Assembly (NCBI GenBank): GCA_965221835.1
Contig: OZ244916.1
Coordinates: 1,488,001-1,552,000 of the forward strand
Source of the DNA: Persebacter sp965221835
GTDB taxonomy: Bacteria; Pseudomonadota; Gammaproteobacteria; Tethybacterales; Persebacteraceae
Length of the DNA: 64,000 bases
Direction: 5' to 3'
Under the pieces are notes generated by a model. It was not told where the DNA came from, did not search any database, and worked only from the letters and a program-made list of their open reading frames with translations. The position numbers were made by a program, and so were the translations under genes. Of the stretch, positions 1 to 7,298 are shown in pieces; positions within the stretch are counted from its first letter, which is position 1; every line of letters starts with the position of its first letter.

Positions 1-101
1 GTTTCTTCGTCCGCCGTTTGCGCATAAACCGGCGCGCATACCGCCGCCGCCGCCATGATAAACACCGCACCCGTGCGGCGAATGTGTTTTTGCAATTGCA
101 T
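1..101 (-). CDS. ABC transporter substrate-binding protein, N-terminal part only
   Basis: Only the first 33 codons are inside the window; the gene runs off the left edge. ATG at 101 is preceded by a strong Shine-Dalgarno site (AGGAGAA). The visible part is a signal peptide: basic start (KHIRR, residues 5-9), hydrophobic core, and a VYA signal peptidase I site ending at residue 27. It follows two polar amino acid permease genes by 20 bases on the same strand, so it is most likely their periplasmic binding protein. The mature protein is not visible, so the family call rests on context. Confidence 0.6.
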   Translation of the reverse strand, partial: MQLQKHIRRTGAVFIMAAAAVCAPVYAQTADEE

Positions 102-121
102 TATAACTTCTCCTTTTGTTT

Positions 122-820
122 TCATATTGTTGCCGGTCGCAAATGCGCCAGCATCCGTTTTTCGCCGAACTTGACGCCACATGCCAGCAAGGCGGTCAGT
201 CCCATATACAACACTGCGGCAACCAGCAACGCTTCGCTGTTCGCCAAAGTACGATAGGCGGTTTCGCGGGCGGCGGCGGTCAAATCCAAAATAGTAACGA
301 CGCTTGCCAGCGATGTGCCATGCATTAAAAATATCATTTCGTTGCCATATGCCGGCAACGCCCGCCGGAACGCCGAGGGCGCGACAATGCGCGTAAAAAT
401 TTGCATCCCGCCCATTCCCATTCCTTTCGCCGCTTCTATTTCGCCGGGCGCGGTGTTGCGAATCGCGCCGCCGAAAATCTCGGCGGAATAGGCGGCGGTG
501 TTCAGCGAAAACGCCGCCAACGCGCACCAATACGGTTCGCGCAAATAATGCCACAACGCGCTTTCGCGTACCGCTTCAAATTGTCCGGTGCCGTAATACA
601 CAAGGAACAATTGTACCAGAAGAGGCGTGCCGGTCATAATGTATACGAATCCGCGCGCCGGAATTCGTGCCAATCGCCGCCGCGAATGCAATGCAACCGC
701 CAGCGGCCACGCCAATACAAATCCCGCCGCCAGCGATAATGCGGTCAATTCCACGGTCATCAGCAACCCCTGCCAATACAAAGCGCCGTATTTTTGCAGA
801 ATGTGCGCGAAAACTTCCAT
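122..820 (-). CDS. Polar amino acid ABC transporter permease (HisM/ArtM type)
   Basis: A 232-residue inner-membrane permease of the His/Glu/Gln/Arg family. It begins with a periplasmic stretch and a long hydrophobic helix (LLMTVELTALSLAAGFVLAW), has the conserved MTGTPLLVQL segment near the second helix, and carries the cytoplasmic EAA loop (EIEAAKGMGMGG...IVAPSAF) that docks to the ATPase. ATG at 820 lies one base after the stop of the upstream permease; a longer in-frame start at 862 would overlap that gene and was rejected. With its neighbour it should form a heterodimeric channel. No ATPase gene is visible here; it may lie left of the window. Confidence 0.88.
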   Translation of the reverse strand: MEVFAHILQKYGALYWQGLLMTVELTALSLAAGFVLAWPLAVALHSRRRLARIPARGFVYIMTGTPLLVQLFLVYYGTGQFEAVRESALWHYLREPYWCALAAFSLNTAAYSAEIFGGAIRNTAPGEIEAAKGMGMGGMQIFTRIVAPSAFRRALPAYGNEMIFLMHGTSLASVVTILDLTAAARETAYRTLANSEALLVAAVLYMGLTALLACGVKFGEKRMLAHLRPATI

Positions 821-821
821 T

Positions 822-1508
822 TTACGCCGTCCCGCGCCGCACATAGCGGTCAATCGCATCAAATACCGAACCGCTTGCGGTCGTCAAAAGCAAATAACCG
901 CACGCCGCCGCACCGTAAAATAAAAACGGCAATCGCGTCGCCGATTTCGCCTGATTCGCCACCGCCATCATATCGTTGGACAATCCAATCACCGATACCA
1001 GCGCGGTCGCTTTCAACAAAACTTGCCAATTGTTGCGGATTCCGGGCAAGGCGTGTCGCAACATTTGCGGAAAAATAACGCGCCAAAATACCGCCCGCCG
1101 CGACAATCCGACTGCCAAACCGGCTTCGCGTTGTCCGTCCGGCACGGCAAGAAGCGCACCGCGAAATGTTTCGGTCATATACGCGCCATAAAATAAACCA
1201 ATTGCGACCGCGCCCGCCCAGAATGGCGAAATTTGCAATACTTCGCCGCTGGACGCATCGGCATCGGACAAAAGAAAATTGAGCAGTTTTTGCGCCTCAA
1301 AATAAACCAGAAGAATAAAAACCAATTCGGGAATACCGCGCACGGCGGTCGTATAAATTCCCGCACAACGCCGCGCCCACCGATTCGCCGAAGTTTTCGC
1401 CGCCGCCCCTGCGAGTCCGAGTGCCAACGCCAACGTCAGCGAAGTCAGGGCGATAGCGGCGGTCAACGCCAGCCCCGCAACAAACCGCCATTCATATCCC
1501 AGCAGCAT
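822..1508 (-). CDS. Polar amino acid ABC transporter permease (HisQ type), first gene of operon
   Basis: A 228-residue permease with about five transmembrane helices, the TTAVRGIPELVFILL segment typical of HisQ/GlnP proteins, and an EAA loop (REAGLAVGLSRRAVFWRVIFP). The frame continues upstream to 1832, but that extension runs antisense to the SRP RNA and dnaX, so ATG at 1508 is chosen. A perfect TATAAT box (1515-1520 on the minus strand) ends only 6 bases before this ATG, with TTCACG 17 bases further up, so the transcript is predicted to be leaderless. It leads permease-permease-binding protein. Substrate cannot be told from sequence. Confidence 0.87.
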   Translation of the reverse strand: MLLGYEWRFVAGLALTAAIALTSLTLALALGLAGAAAKTSANRWARRCAGIYTTAVRGIPELVFILLVYFEAQKLLNFLLSDADASSGEVLQISPFWAGAVAIGLFYGAYMTETFRGALLAVPDGQREAGLAVGLSRRAVFWRVIFPQMLRHALPGIRNNWQVLLKATALVSVIGLSNDMMAVANQAKSATRLPFLFYGAAACGYLLLTTASGSVFDAIDRYVRRGTA

Positions 1509-1556
1509 TCTTTTATTATAACGAATTCGCCCCGCGCCGTGAATTCGGGCGGCGAG

Positions 1557-1585
1557 TTGCGGCGTACGGAAAAATCGGTTATAAT
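1557..1585 (+). promoter_or_regulatory. Sigma-70 promoter of the SRP RNA gene
   Basis: TTGCGG (-35, 1557-1562) and a perfect TATAAT (-10, 1580-1585) are separated by 17 bases. The expected start, about six bases downstream, coincides with the first base of the closing stem of the SRP RNA at 1591. The same promoter probably also serves dnaX, because no terminator is seen between the RNA and the ORF. Confidence 0.75.
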
Positions 1586-1590
1586 CGTGC

Positions 1591-1686
1591 GGCGGGTCGG
1601 TTCTGCATGGTGCGGTGAAAATCGGGTCAGATTCGGAAGGAAGCAGCCCTAATCGCCCTCCGCCAGTGCCGGAAACTTGACCCGCC
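1591..1686 (+). ncRNA. ffs: Signal recognition particle RNA, small 4.5S type
   Basis: The universally conserved domain IV is present: the Ffh-binding asymmetric and symmetric loops around TCGGAAGGAAGCAGCCCTAA at about 1643-1662, followed by AGTGCCGG. The ends GGCGGGTC (1591-1598) and GACCCGCC (1679-1686) are perfectly complementary and close the hairpin, giving about 96 nt and no Alu domain, as in Gram-negative 4.5S RNA. It works with Ffh and FtsY in co-translational membrane targeting. Its position immediately upstream of dnaX is seen in other proteobacteria. Confidence 0.93.
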
Positions 1687-1700
1687 TGTCTTAAAAACTT

Positions 1701-3719
1701 ATGAACGCCGCATCTTCTTCGTTTTTGTCGCTTGCCCGCAAATGGCGACCGCAAACATTTTCCGAATTGGTCGGACACGACTACACGGCGCGCGTTCTGC
1801 AAAACGCCGCCCGCGATTCGCGTTTGCATCACGCTTTTTTATTTACCGGCACCCGCGGAGTCGGCAAAACGACTCTCGCCCGCATTGTCGCCAAAATGGC
1901 AAACTGCCCGCACGCCGAAGACGGCAAACCGTGCCTGAAATGCGAAATCTGCGAACAAATCACCGCCGGGCGGATGCTGGATGTCATAGAGTTGGACGCC
2001 GCCTCGCATACCAAAGTTGAAGAAATGCGCAATCTTCTGGAAGGCGCAAACTATCCGCCGGTGCAAGGCAAATATAAAATTTTTATCATTGACGAAGCGC
2101 ACATGCTCAGCAAATCCGCCTTCGCGGCAATGCTTAAAACGCTGGAAGAACCGCCGGATTATCTGAAATTTGTGTTGGCGACAACCGACCCGCAAAAGTT
2201 GCCGGCGACAATTCTTTCGCGCTGTTTGTGTTTTGCGTTGCGTCCGCTAGAACGGGCGCAAATCGCCGCGCGATTATCCGAAGTATTGCGCGCCGAAGGA
2301 CGCGAGTTTGACGATGCCGCAGTCAATGCCGTCGCCCGCCTTGCACGCGGCAGTATGCGCGACGGTTTAAGCATTTTGGAACAAGCACTCGCCCATCACG
2401 ACGGTCGTCTGGAAGCCGAATCGGTGCGCCGCATCACCGGCGACATAGACGCGGGAATTCTCGCGGATATATTGCGCGCCATTGCCGCCGGAGATGCGGG
2501 CGCAGTGCCATCTTTCGCCGCCCGTTTGCGCGATGACGGCGCGGGTTACGACACCGCGTTAGCACATTTGGCAACGCTTTTTTACAAAATCGCGCTATTT
2601 CGCGCCGCCCCCGATGCCGCCGCCGAAAGCGCGGAAGAACGCAAAATGATAGAATCGCTCGCGCCGCTATACGACGAAAATGAAACGCAACTGATGTACG
2701 AAATTGCAGTACGCGGACGCACGCAACTGCCGTTCGCCCCGGATGCGCAAACCGGTTTTGAAATGACGGTTTTGCGCATGATTCGCTTTGCGCCGCGTAC
2801 CGCAGAAGGCGATTTTTCCGCCCCGCCAAATCCCGCCCCAAAAAATATAAAAGATGAAACCGCAAAATCCGCCCCTGTCGCAAAATCCGCGGAAAATAAT
2901 GCGACAAATGGCGCGGGAAATGAAATTGAAATTGCGAATAAAATCGCGAATAAAATCGTAAATGAAACCGCGAATGAAACCGCGGAATCCACCGCCGAAA
3001 AAAATGCGGAAATCGCAATAAACGGAAATGCGAAAAATACCGCCGCCGCCGCGAAATCCGCGACAAACGGCGCAAATGAAATTGAAATTGCAAATGAAAC
3101 CGTGAATAAAATCGTAAATGCAACCGCGAATGAAATCGCAAAATCCGCTGCCGAAAAAAATGCGGAATCCGCAATAAACGGAAATGCGAAAAATACCGCC
3201 GCCGCGAAAAATAATGCGGTAAACGGCGCAAATGAAATTGAAATTGCAAATAAAACCGCGAATAAAATCGTAAATGAAACCGCGAATGAAACCGCGAAAA
3301 TCGCGATAAACGGCGGGGCGATAAACGGCGTTTCGCTCGCACAAAAATGGCGGGAAATGCGCGACAAATTGCACGGCACCGCGCGCGCCCTCGCCGATAT
3401 GTGCATTCCGGTTGAGTTGTCCGGCGATGGCATCATTTTGCGCGCCGACAAATCGCAAAAACACAATCGCAAAACAATGTTGCCCGAATTGGAAAAACAA
3501 CTGCGGGAAAATTTTCATCCGCAGTTTTCGGTACTAGTGCAAGACGGCGAAGACGAAGCCGCCGCCGCCGCCCGCAAAAAAGAGTTATATGCGGCGGCGA
3601 CCGGTGCGCCATTTGTCCGCGAATTGCTGGCAATCGCCCCGGAAGCGGCATTGGTACCGGACAGCATTCAAGTTTATCACCCGGAGACACCCCATGAACG
3701 ACAATATGATGAATCTTAA
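1701..3719 (+). CDS. dnaX: DNA polymerase III subunit gamma/tau
   Basis: The 672-residue clamp-loader ATPase. It has Walker A GTRGVGKT (50-57), a zinc site C69-x8-C78-x2-C81-x2-C84, Walker B IIDEAH (129-134) and the sensor-1/SRC region LSRC (about 172-175). The clamp-loader core ends near residue 370. A linker of about 180 residues follows that is almost entirely A, N, E, K, I and T and contains a 52-residue tandem repeat (nucleotides about 2922-3330, period 156). After it comes a folded tail (SLAQKWREMRDKL onward) resembling tau domain V, which contacts the polymerase. ATG at 1701 has no clear Shine-Dalgarno site; expression probably comes from the ffs promoter. No convincing programmed frameshift signal for gamma was found. 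Confidence 0.95.
   Translation: MNAASSSFLSLARKWRPQTFSELVGHDYTARVLQNAARDSRLHHAFLFTGTRGVGKTTLARIVAKMANCPHAEDGKPCLKCEICEQITAGRMLDVIELDAASHTKVEEMRNLLEGANYPPVQGKYKIFIIDEAHMLSKSAFAAMLKTLEEPPDYLKFVLATTDPQKLPATILSRCLCFALRPLERAQIAARLSEVLRAEGREFDDAAVNAVARLARGSMRDGLSILEQALAHHDGRLEAESVRRITGDIDAGILADILRAIAAGDAGAVPSFAARLRDDGAGYDTALAHLATLFYKIALFRAAPDAAAESAEERKMIESLAPLYDENETQLMYEIAVRGRTQLPFAPDAQTGFEMTVLRMIRFAPRTAEGDFSAPPNPAPKNIKDETAKSAPVAKSAENNATNGAGNEIEIANKIANKIVNETANETAESTAEKNAEIAINGNAKNTAAAAKSATNGANEIEIANETVNKIVNATANEIAKSAAEKNAESAINGNAKNTAAAKNNAVNGANEIEIANKTANKIVNETANETAKIAINGGAINGVSLAQKWREMRDKLHGTARALADMCIPVELSGDGIILRADKSQKHNRKTMLPELEKQLRENFHPQFSVLVQDGEDEAAAAARKKELYAAATGAPFVRELLAIAPEAALVPDSIQVYHPETPHERQYDES
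2922..3330 (+). repeat. 156-bp in-frame tandem repeat within dnaX linker
   Basis: The motif encoding NEIEIAN starts at 2922, 3078 and 3234, an exact spacing of 156 bases (52 codons), giving about 2.6 units. Each unit runs through ANK, IVNETANE, AEKNAE and AINGNAKNTAA. The copies differ by scattered substitutions but keep the frame, so they are translated as part of the tau linker. Sense-strand codons are unusually AT-rich compared with the flanking gene. Confidence 0.9.
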
Positions 3720-4017
3720 ATTCGGCGATTTGTTCAAAAACGCCCGAAAAATGCAAGAACAAATGGAAAAAACGCGCAAGGAACTCAGCGAAGCGGAAGT
3801 TGTCGGCGAAGCCGGCGGCGGAATGGTTCGCCTGTGTCTTGTCGGCGGGCGGCGGGCGAAAAAAATACACATTGACGCCGCCATTCTCGGCGATTGCGAA
3901 ATGCTGCAAGACCTCGTTGCCGCCGCCATAACAGACGCTTTGCGCAAATCCGAAGCGATGATAAGCGAAAAAATGCGTTGCTCGCTCGAAAACGCGATGC
4001 AAACGCCGGAAGAATGA
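3694..4017 (+). CDS. ybaB: YbaB/EbfC family nucleoid-associated protein
   Basis: A 107-residue protein with the family's layout: an N-terminal helix LFKNARKMQEQMEKTRKEL, a central GEAGGGMVRLCLVGGRRAKKI beta region, then DLVAAAITDALRKSEAM. Family members bind DNA as dimers. The gene overlaps the end of dnaX by 26 bases; a GGAG sits just before the ATG at 3694 inside dnaX, pointing to translational coupling. dnaX-ybaB is a widely conserved pair, but the usual third gene, recR, is absent here and a cytochrome gene follows. Confidence 0.9.
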   Translation: MNDNMMNLKFGDLFKNARKMQEQMEKTRKELSEAEVVGEAGGGMVRLCLVGGRRAKKIHIDAAILGDCEMLQDLVAAAITDALRKSEAMISEKMRCSLENAMQTPEE

Positions 4018-4030
4018 ACGCGCCCGGCTA

Positions 4031-4058
4031 TTGCGGTTTTGCGGCGGCGTGGTATACT
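4031..4058 (+). promoter_or_regulatory. Extended -10 promoter before the cytochrome c genes
   Basis: TTGCGG (4031-4036), 16-base spacer, then TGGTATACT with the TATACT box at 4053-4058. The cytochrome ATG at 4068 is only 9 bases past the box, so the transcript would carry almost no leader. Confidence 0.6.
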
Positions 4059-4067
4059 TCGCTTCCG

Positions 4068-4391
4068 ATGATGTTTTTTCGCCGCCTTGTTTTGTTGCCG
4101 TTGCTGTTGTCGGCGGCGGCGTTCGCCGAACAACCCGGCGACAGTGCCGCCGCAAAAGCCAATCATTGCGTCGGTTGCCACGACATTCCGGGTTATCGTT
4201 CGGTTTTCCCCGAAGTGTATCCGGTGCCAAAAATCATCGGACAAAACGCCGCTTTCATAGAAACCGCCTTGCGTGCCTATCGTGACGGCACACGCAAACA
4301 TCCTTCCATGACCGGCATTGCCGCACAACTTTCGGACGAAGATATTAAATTGCTCGCCGATTGGTACGCCGGCGGCGGAGATGGCGAATGA
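4068..4391 (+). CDS. Small c-type cytochrome, class I
   Basis: A 107-residue exported cytochrome. Residues 1-20 form a signal peptide (MMFFRRL, hydrophobic core, AFA). The single haem site is C-V-G-C-H at about residue 35. Downstream, YPVPKIIGQ and a distal region with SMTGIAAQL supply the expected methionine ligand, and LSDEDIKLLADWYA is the usual C-terminal helix. Start codon ATG at 4068 is chosen because it begins the signal peptide; a second ATG follows at 4071. It overlaps the next cytochrome gene by ATGA. The pair resembles cytochrome c4/c553-like electron shuttles; the partner oxidase is not in the window. Confidence 0.88.
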   Translation: MMFFRRLVLLPLLLSAAAFAEQPGDSAAAKANHCVGCHDIPGYRSVFPEVYPVPKIIGQNAAFIETALRAYRDGTRKHPSMTGIAAQLSDEDIKLLADWYAGGGDGE

Positions 4392-4711
4392 AAAAACTTT
4401 TAACAATTTTAACGATTTGGACGATTTTGTTCGCCGCCGCCGCTCCCGTTTCAATGGCGGGCGATGTGGAAGCGGGGGCGGCAAAAGCCGAACCGTGTGC
4501 GGCATGTCACGGCGCGAACGGCAACACGCCCATCGCCGACAATCCCAAAATCGCCGGACAACATCGTTTATATTTGCTGTATGTTCTCCGTGCCTACAAA
4601 TCCGGCGAACGCCAGAACGCGATAATGGCGGCGCAAACCGCCCCGCTTTCGGACGAAGATTTGCAAGATTTGGCGGCATATTTCGCGGCGCAGCCCGGCG
4701 ATTTACGCTGA
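4388..4711 (+). CDS. Small c-type cytochrome, class I (second of pair)
   Basis: A 107-residue paralogue of the preceding gene. It has a signal peptide ending VSMA at about residue 24, haem motif C-A-A-C-H, the NPKIAGQHRLYLLYVLRAYKSG segment typical of cytochrome c553/c4 halves, an IMAAQTAPLSDEDL stretch with the likely Met ligand, and a closing DLAAYFAAQPG helix. It starts within the stop of the first cytochrome (ATGA). Two separate single-haem proteins may do the work of one dihaem cytochrome c4 in the periplasm; that is inference. Confidence 0.87.
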   Translation: MKKLLTILTIWTILFAAAAPVSMAGDVEAGAAKAEPCAACHGANGNTPIADNPKIAGQHRLYLLYVLRAYKSGERQNAIMAAQTAPLSDEDLQDLAAYFAAQPGDLR

Positions 4712-4716
4712 TTCCG

Positions 4717-6048
4717 ATGCGCTGGCTCGCCGCTTTCACAATTGCAGTCGTATTATTCGGCGGCGGATTTTGGACGGCACTCACAAGCGAATCCGCTTTC
4801 GCCGATGACGAAAAAAGAACTTTTCCGCTCGCCAAAATGCGCGAATTTACCGAAGTTTTCCACATCATAAAAGAAAGTTATGTAGAAGAAATTTCGGACG
4901 ATGCGCTGATTGAAAACGCCATTCGCGGAATGCTGGATGGTTTGGACCCGCATTCCGCTTATTTGTCGGCAGAATCGGTAGCAGCATTCGAAAAAAGCAT
5001 TCACGCCGAAGAATACGGCGGAGTCGGCATCTATATCGGCGAACGAGACGGCTGGGTAGAAGTAGTATCGCCCATCAACGACACGCCCGCCGCGCGCGCC
5101 GGTTTGCGCCCCGGCGACATTGTCGTCAAAATTGACGGACAATCCACGCAAGGAATGGAAATTAACACAGCGGTCGGAATGATACGCGGCGAAATTGAAA
5201 GCGCAGTATCGCTGGATATTCTCACGCCGGGCGCAGACAGCGCGCGCATGGTGATATTGTTGCGCGAAAAAATTGTCGCACCGACAGCAGTCGCATCGCT
5301 GGCAGAACCCGATTACGGCTATTTGCGCATCAACCGCTTTCAACGCGAAACGGTTGCAGATACTATCAAAGCGATTGACAAATTGTACGCCGAAAACGGC
5401 GCGCCGTTGCGCGGTCTAATATTGGATTTGCGCAACAATCCGGGCGGACTTTTAGAAACCAGCATCGGCATCGCCTCTATTTTTCTGCCCGAAGGCGTTA
5501 CCGTCGTCAGCGACCGCAATCGCAACGGCGCAAACCATCTGCAAGCGTCCGCAAACTATTATCACGGATTAGAAAACAAAGAAGAAATCAAAAAAGTGCG
5601 AATAGTCGCGTTAGTCAACAACGGCAGCGCCTCCGCCTCCGAAATTGTCGCCGGCGCATTGCAAGATCACCGCCGCGCAGTCATTGTCGGACAACGCACC
5701 TACGGCAAAGCGTCCGTGCAATCTTTTTTGCGGCTGCCGTCCGCCGCCAATAAAACCGCCATCAAACTCACAACAGCGCGCTATTTTACGCCGCTCGACC
5801 GCTCAATTCAAGCGGTCGGAATCACGCCCGACATTCCCGTTTTCGCCGCCAACAGCGTCAAACAAGAAAACGAAAACGGCATCATTTTGCGCGAAAGCGA
5901 TTTGGCGGGACATCTGGAAAATCCCCAGTTGCAAGACGGCGAAACCCCCGAAGAAACAGAAACCGCCGATACCCCCTTTATCCCGCAAGACGATCATCAA
6001 TATGATCAAGCGTTGCTGGTGCTGAAAGCGCTGGCAATCGGCGGTTAA
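4717..6048 (+). CDS. ctpA: Carboxyl-terminal processing protease, S41A family
   Basis: A 443-residue periplasmic serine protease. It has one N-terminal hydrophobic segment (residues 2-20), a helical region with GLDPHSAYLS (75-84), a PDZ domain from about 100 (GGVGIYIG...LRPGDIVVKIDG) and the S41 catalytic core with LDLRNNPGG (237-244), NNGSASASEIVAGAL carrying the nucleophilic Ser (about 304) and GQRTYGKASVQ carrying the Lys (331). ATG at 4717 is 5 bases after the cytochrome stop; the frame is open further upstream but only as antisense-like sequence over the cytochromes. It probably trims or degrades exported proteins, perhaps penicillin-binding protein partners. Confidence 0.92.
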   Translation: MRWLAAFTIAVVLFGGGFWTALTSESAFADDEKRTFPLAKMREFTEVFHIIKESYVEEISDDALIENAIRGMLDGLDPHSAYLSAESVAAFEKSIHAEEYGGVGIYIGERDGWVEVVSPINDTPAARAGLRPGDIVVKIDGQSTQGMEINTAVGMIRGEIESAVSLDILTPGADSARMVILLREKIVAPTAVASLAEPDYGYLRINRFQRETVADTIKAIDKLYAENGAPLRGLILDLRNNPGGLLETSIGIASIFLPEGVTVVSDRNRNGANHLQASANYYHGLENKEEIKKVRIVALVNNGSASASEIVAGALQDHRRAVIVGQRTYGKASVQSFLRLPSAANKTAIKLTTARYFTPLDRSIQAVGITPDIPVFAANSVKQENENGIILRESDLAGHLENPQLQDGETPEETETADTPFIPQDDHQYDQALLVLKALAIGG

Positions 6049-6082
6049 TCCGCCCCCGCAACATTCCAACAAACGCCCCGCC

Positions 6083-6940
6083 ATGCGCGGCGGCAGAATC
6101 ATCGCGCCGTTTTTATGCGCGATTTTGGCGGCGGCAACATTTGCGGCGGCTGCGAATGCACCCGATTTAACTTTGGCACGCCCCTATCGCGGCGATGCCG
6201 ATGTTCGCGATTATTACGCCAGCGAAAAACTGGACGGCGTTCGCGCTTATTGGGATGGCAAAGTTTTGCGTTCAAGACGCGGCAATATTTTCGCCGCACC
6301 AGAATGGTTTTTGCGCGGATTTCCCGATTTTCCGTTAGACGGCGAATTGTGGAGTCGGCGCGGCGATTTCGAAAATATCAGCGGAATCGTCCGCCGCCAA
6401 AAACCGCACAAAGGATGGCGGCAAATTAACTATATGATATTTGATATGCCGCAAGAACCCGGCGATTTCCGCACCCGTCTCGCCAAAATGCGGCAAGTTG
6501 TCGCAGCGGCAAAATTGCCGCATTTGCGCGTTGTCGCACAACACGAATTGCAAGATGCGGCAGAATTGCAAACAATGATGCGCACCATCGCAAACGGCGG
6601 CGGCGAAGGCGTAATGTTACGCCGCAAAAACGCCCCCTACCGCAGCGGACGAAATGCCGATTTATTAAAAGTAAAACCTTTTGCGGACGCAGAAGCGAAA
6701 GTTATCGCACACCATCCGGGCAAGGGAAAGTTTGCGGGAATGTTAGGCAGTTTGGAAGTGGAAACCGCAGACGGAATCCGCTTTCGCATCGGCACAGGAT
6801 TTTCGGACGCCGAACGCCAATCGCCGCCGCCCCTCGGTGCGATTATCACCTACCGCCACAGCGGATTAACAAACACCGGAAAACCACGATTCGCCGTATT
6901 CCTCCGCATCCGCAACGACGAACCGCCACCCCCGCCGTAA
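6083..6940 (+). CDS. ligE: Exported ATP-dependent DNA ligase (LigE type)
   Basis: A 285-residue minimal ATP-dependent DNA ligase. Motif I SEKLDGVRAYWDG contains the adenylated Lys (K49); motif III-like LDGELW, motif IV GGEGVML and motif V DLLKVKPF follow, then a short OB-fold region (GSLEVET... AIITYRHSGLTNTGKPRF). The first 25 residues look like a signal peptide (LCAILAAATFAAAANA), matching the periplasmic LigE group of Neisseria, Haemophilus and Vibrio rather than a cytoplasmic enzyme. The role suggested for such ligases is repair of nicked DNA during uptake. It lies 34 bases after ctpA and is probably cotranscribed. No other competence gene is in the window. Confidence 0.85.
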   Translation: MRGGRIIAPFLCAILAAATFAAAANAPDLTLARPYRGDADVRDYYASEKLDGVRAYWDGKVLRSRRGNIFAAPEWFLRGFPDFPLDGELWSRRGDFENISGIVRRQKPHKGWRQINYMIFDMPQEPGDFRTRLAKMRQVVAAAKLPHLRVVAQHELQDAAELQTMMRTIANGGGEGVMLRRKNAPYRSGRNADLLKVKPFADAEAKVIAHHPGKGKFAGMLGSLEVETADGIRFRIGTGFSDAERQSPPPLGAIITYRHSGLTNTGKPRFAVFLRIRNDEPPPPP

Positions 6941-6957
6941 TTTTCGCGTTCCCGACT

Positions 6958-6981
6958 CGCCCCTGACATTTGTCGGGGGCG
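6958..6981 (+). terminator. Strong hairpin after the ligase gene
   Basis: An 11-pair hairpin with a two-base loop (CGCCCCTGACA / TGTCGGGGGCG, one G-U pair). It lacks a T-run, so it is an mRNA 3'-end stabiliser or weak terminator rather than a classical intrinsic terminator. Confidence 0.5.
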
Positions 6982-7234
6982 AAACAAGTACGGCGGAGTT
7001 TACTCCGCCCCGCCGCCGCCCGATTCTCACCGACAAATTCCCGCCCTCCCCGCTGTCATTCCCGCGAACGCGGGAATCCATTTTCACCGACAAATCCCCG
7101 CGTTCACGCCGTTTTTTGCGAAAAAATGCGCGGGAATTCCAAACTTAATTTTCGCGTAAAATGTGCCACCCCCGATTCCATTCCCGCCCGTTTTTTCGCG
7201 GAATTACCGCCGCCCCTTTTTCCATTTCCGCCTT
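6982..7234. repeat. Intergenic stretch with one 20-bp palindromic repeat
   Basis: No gene is seen between the ligase hairpin and the next promoter. The region holds one copy of the 20-base palindrome (variant ATTCCCGCGAACGCGGGAAT, 7058-7077) followed by the CCATTTT(C/T)ACCGACAAA tail that accompanies it elsewhere, and another tail-like segment just before it at about 7028-7044. Confidence 0.75.
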
Positions 7235-7263
7235 TTACGAATTCGGGCGGGATGTGTTATACT
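7235..7263 (+). promoter_or_regulatory. Promoter of the poly-G outer-membrane gene
   Basis: TTACGA (7235-7240), 17-base spacer, extended -10 TGTTATACT (TATACT 7258-7263). The 27 bases 7241-7267 are repeated exactly on the minus strand at 50070-50096, upstream of another exported protein gene. The ATG at 7299 follows after a leader of about 30 bases with Shine-Dalgarno GAGGAGA. Confidence 0.75.
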
Positions 7264-7298
7264 TTCGGTAATGTTTTATTTTAATAGAGGAGACAGAA

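Noticed and set aside
822..1832. N-terminal extension of the first permease to codon 1832
   Set aside because: The extension runs antisense through the SRP RNA and dnaX; a promoter box sits 6 bases before the internal ATG at 1508.
2830..2860. A-rich stretch as a programmed frameshift site for making the gamma form of DnaX
   Set aside because: A run of six A exists after the clamp-loader core, but no stable stem and no suitable early stop plus Shine-Dalgarno spacing could be shown.
2434..3518. Long antisense frames opposite dnaX (three overlapping minus-strand ORFs up to 302 codons)
   Set aside because: They mirror the low-complexity dnaX repeat (runs of Arg/Phe/His or Ile/Phe/Ala), have no start signals and no recognisable protein, while the sense frame is a well-known gene.
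3585..4868. 427-codon minus-strand frame across ybaB and the cytochromes
   Set aside because: Antisense to three genes with clear family motifs; composition is that of a reverse-frame shadow.
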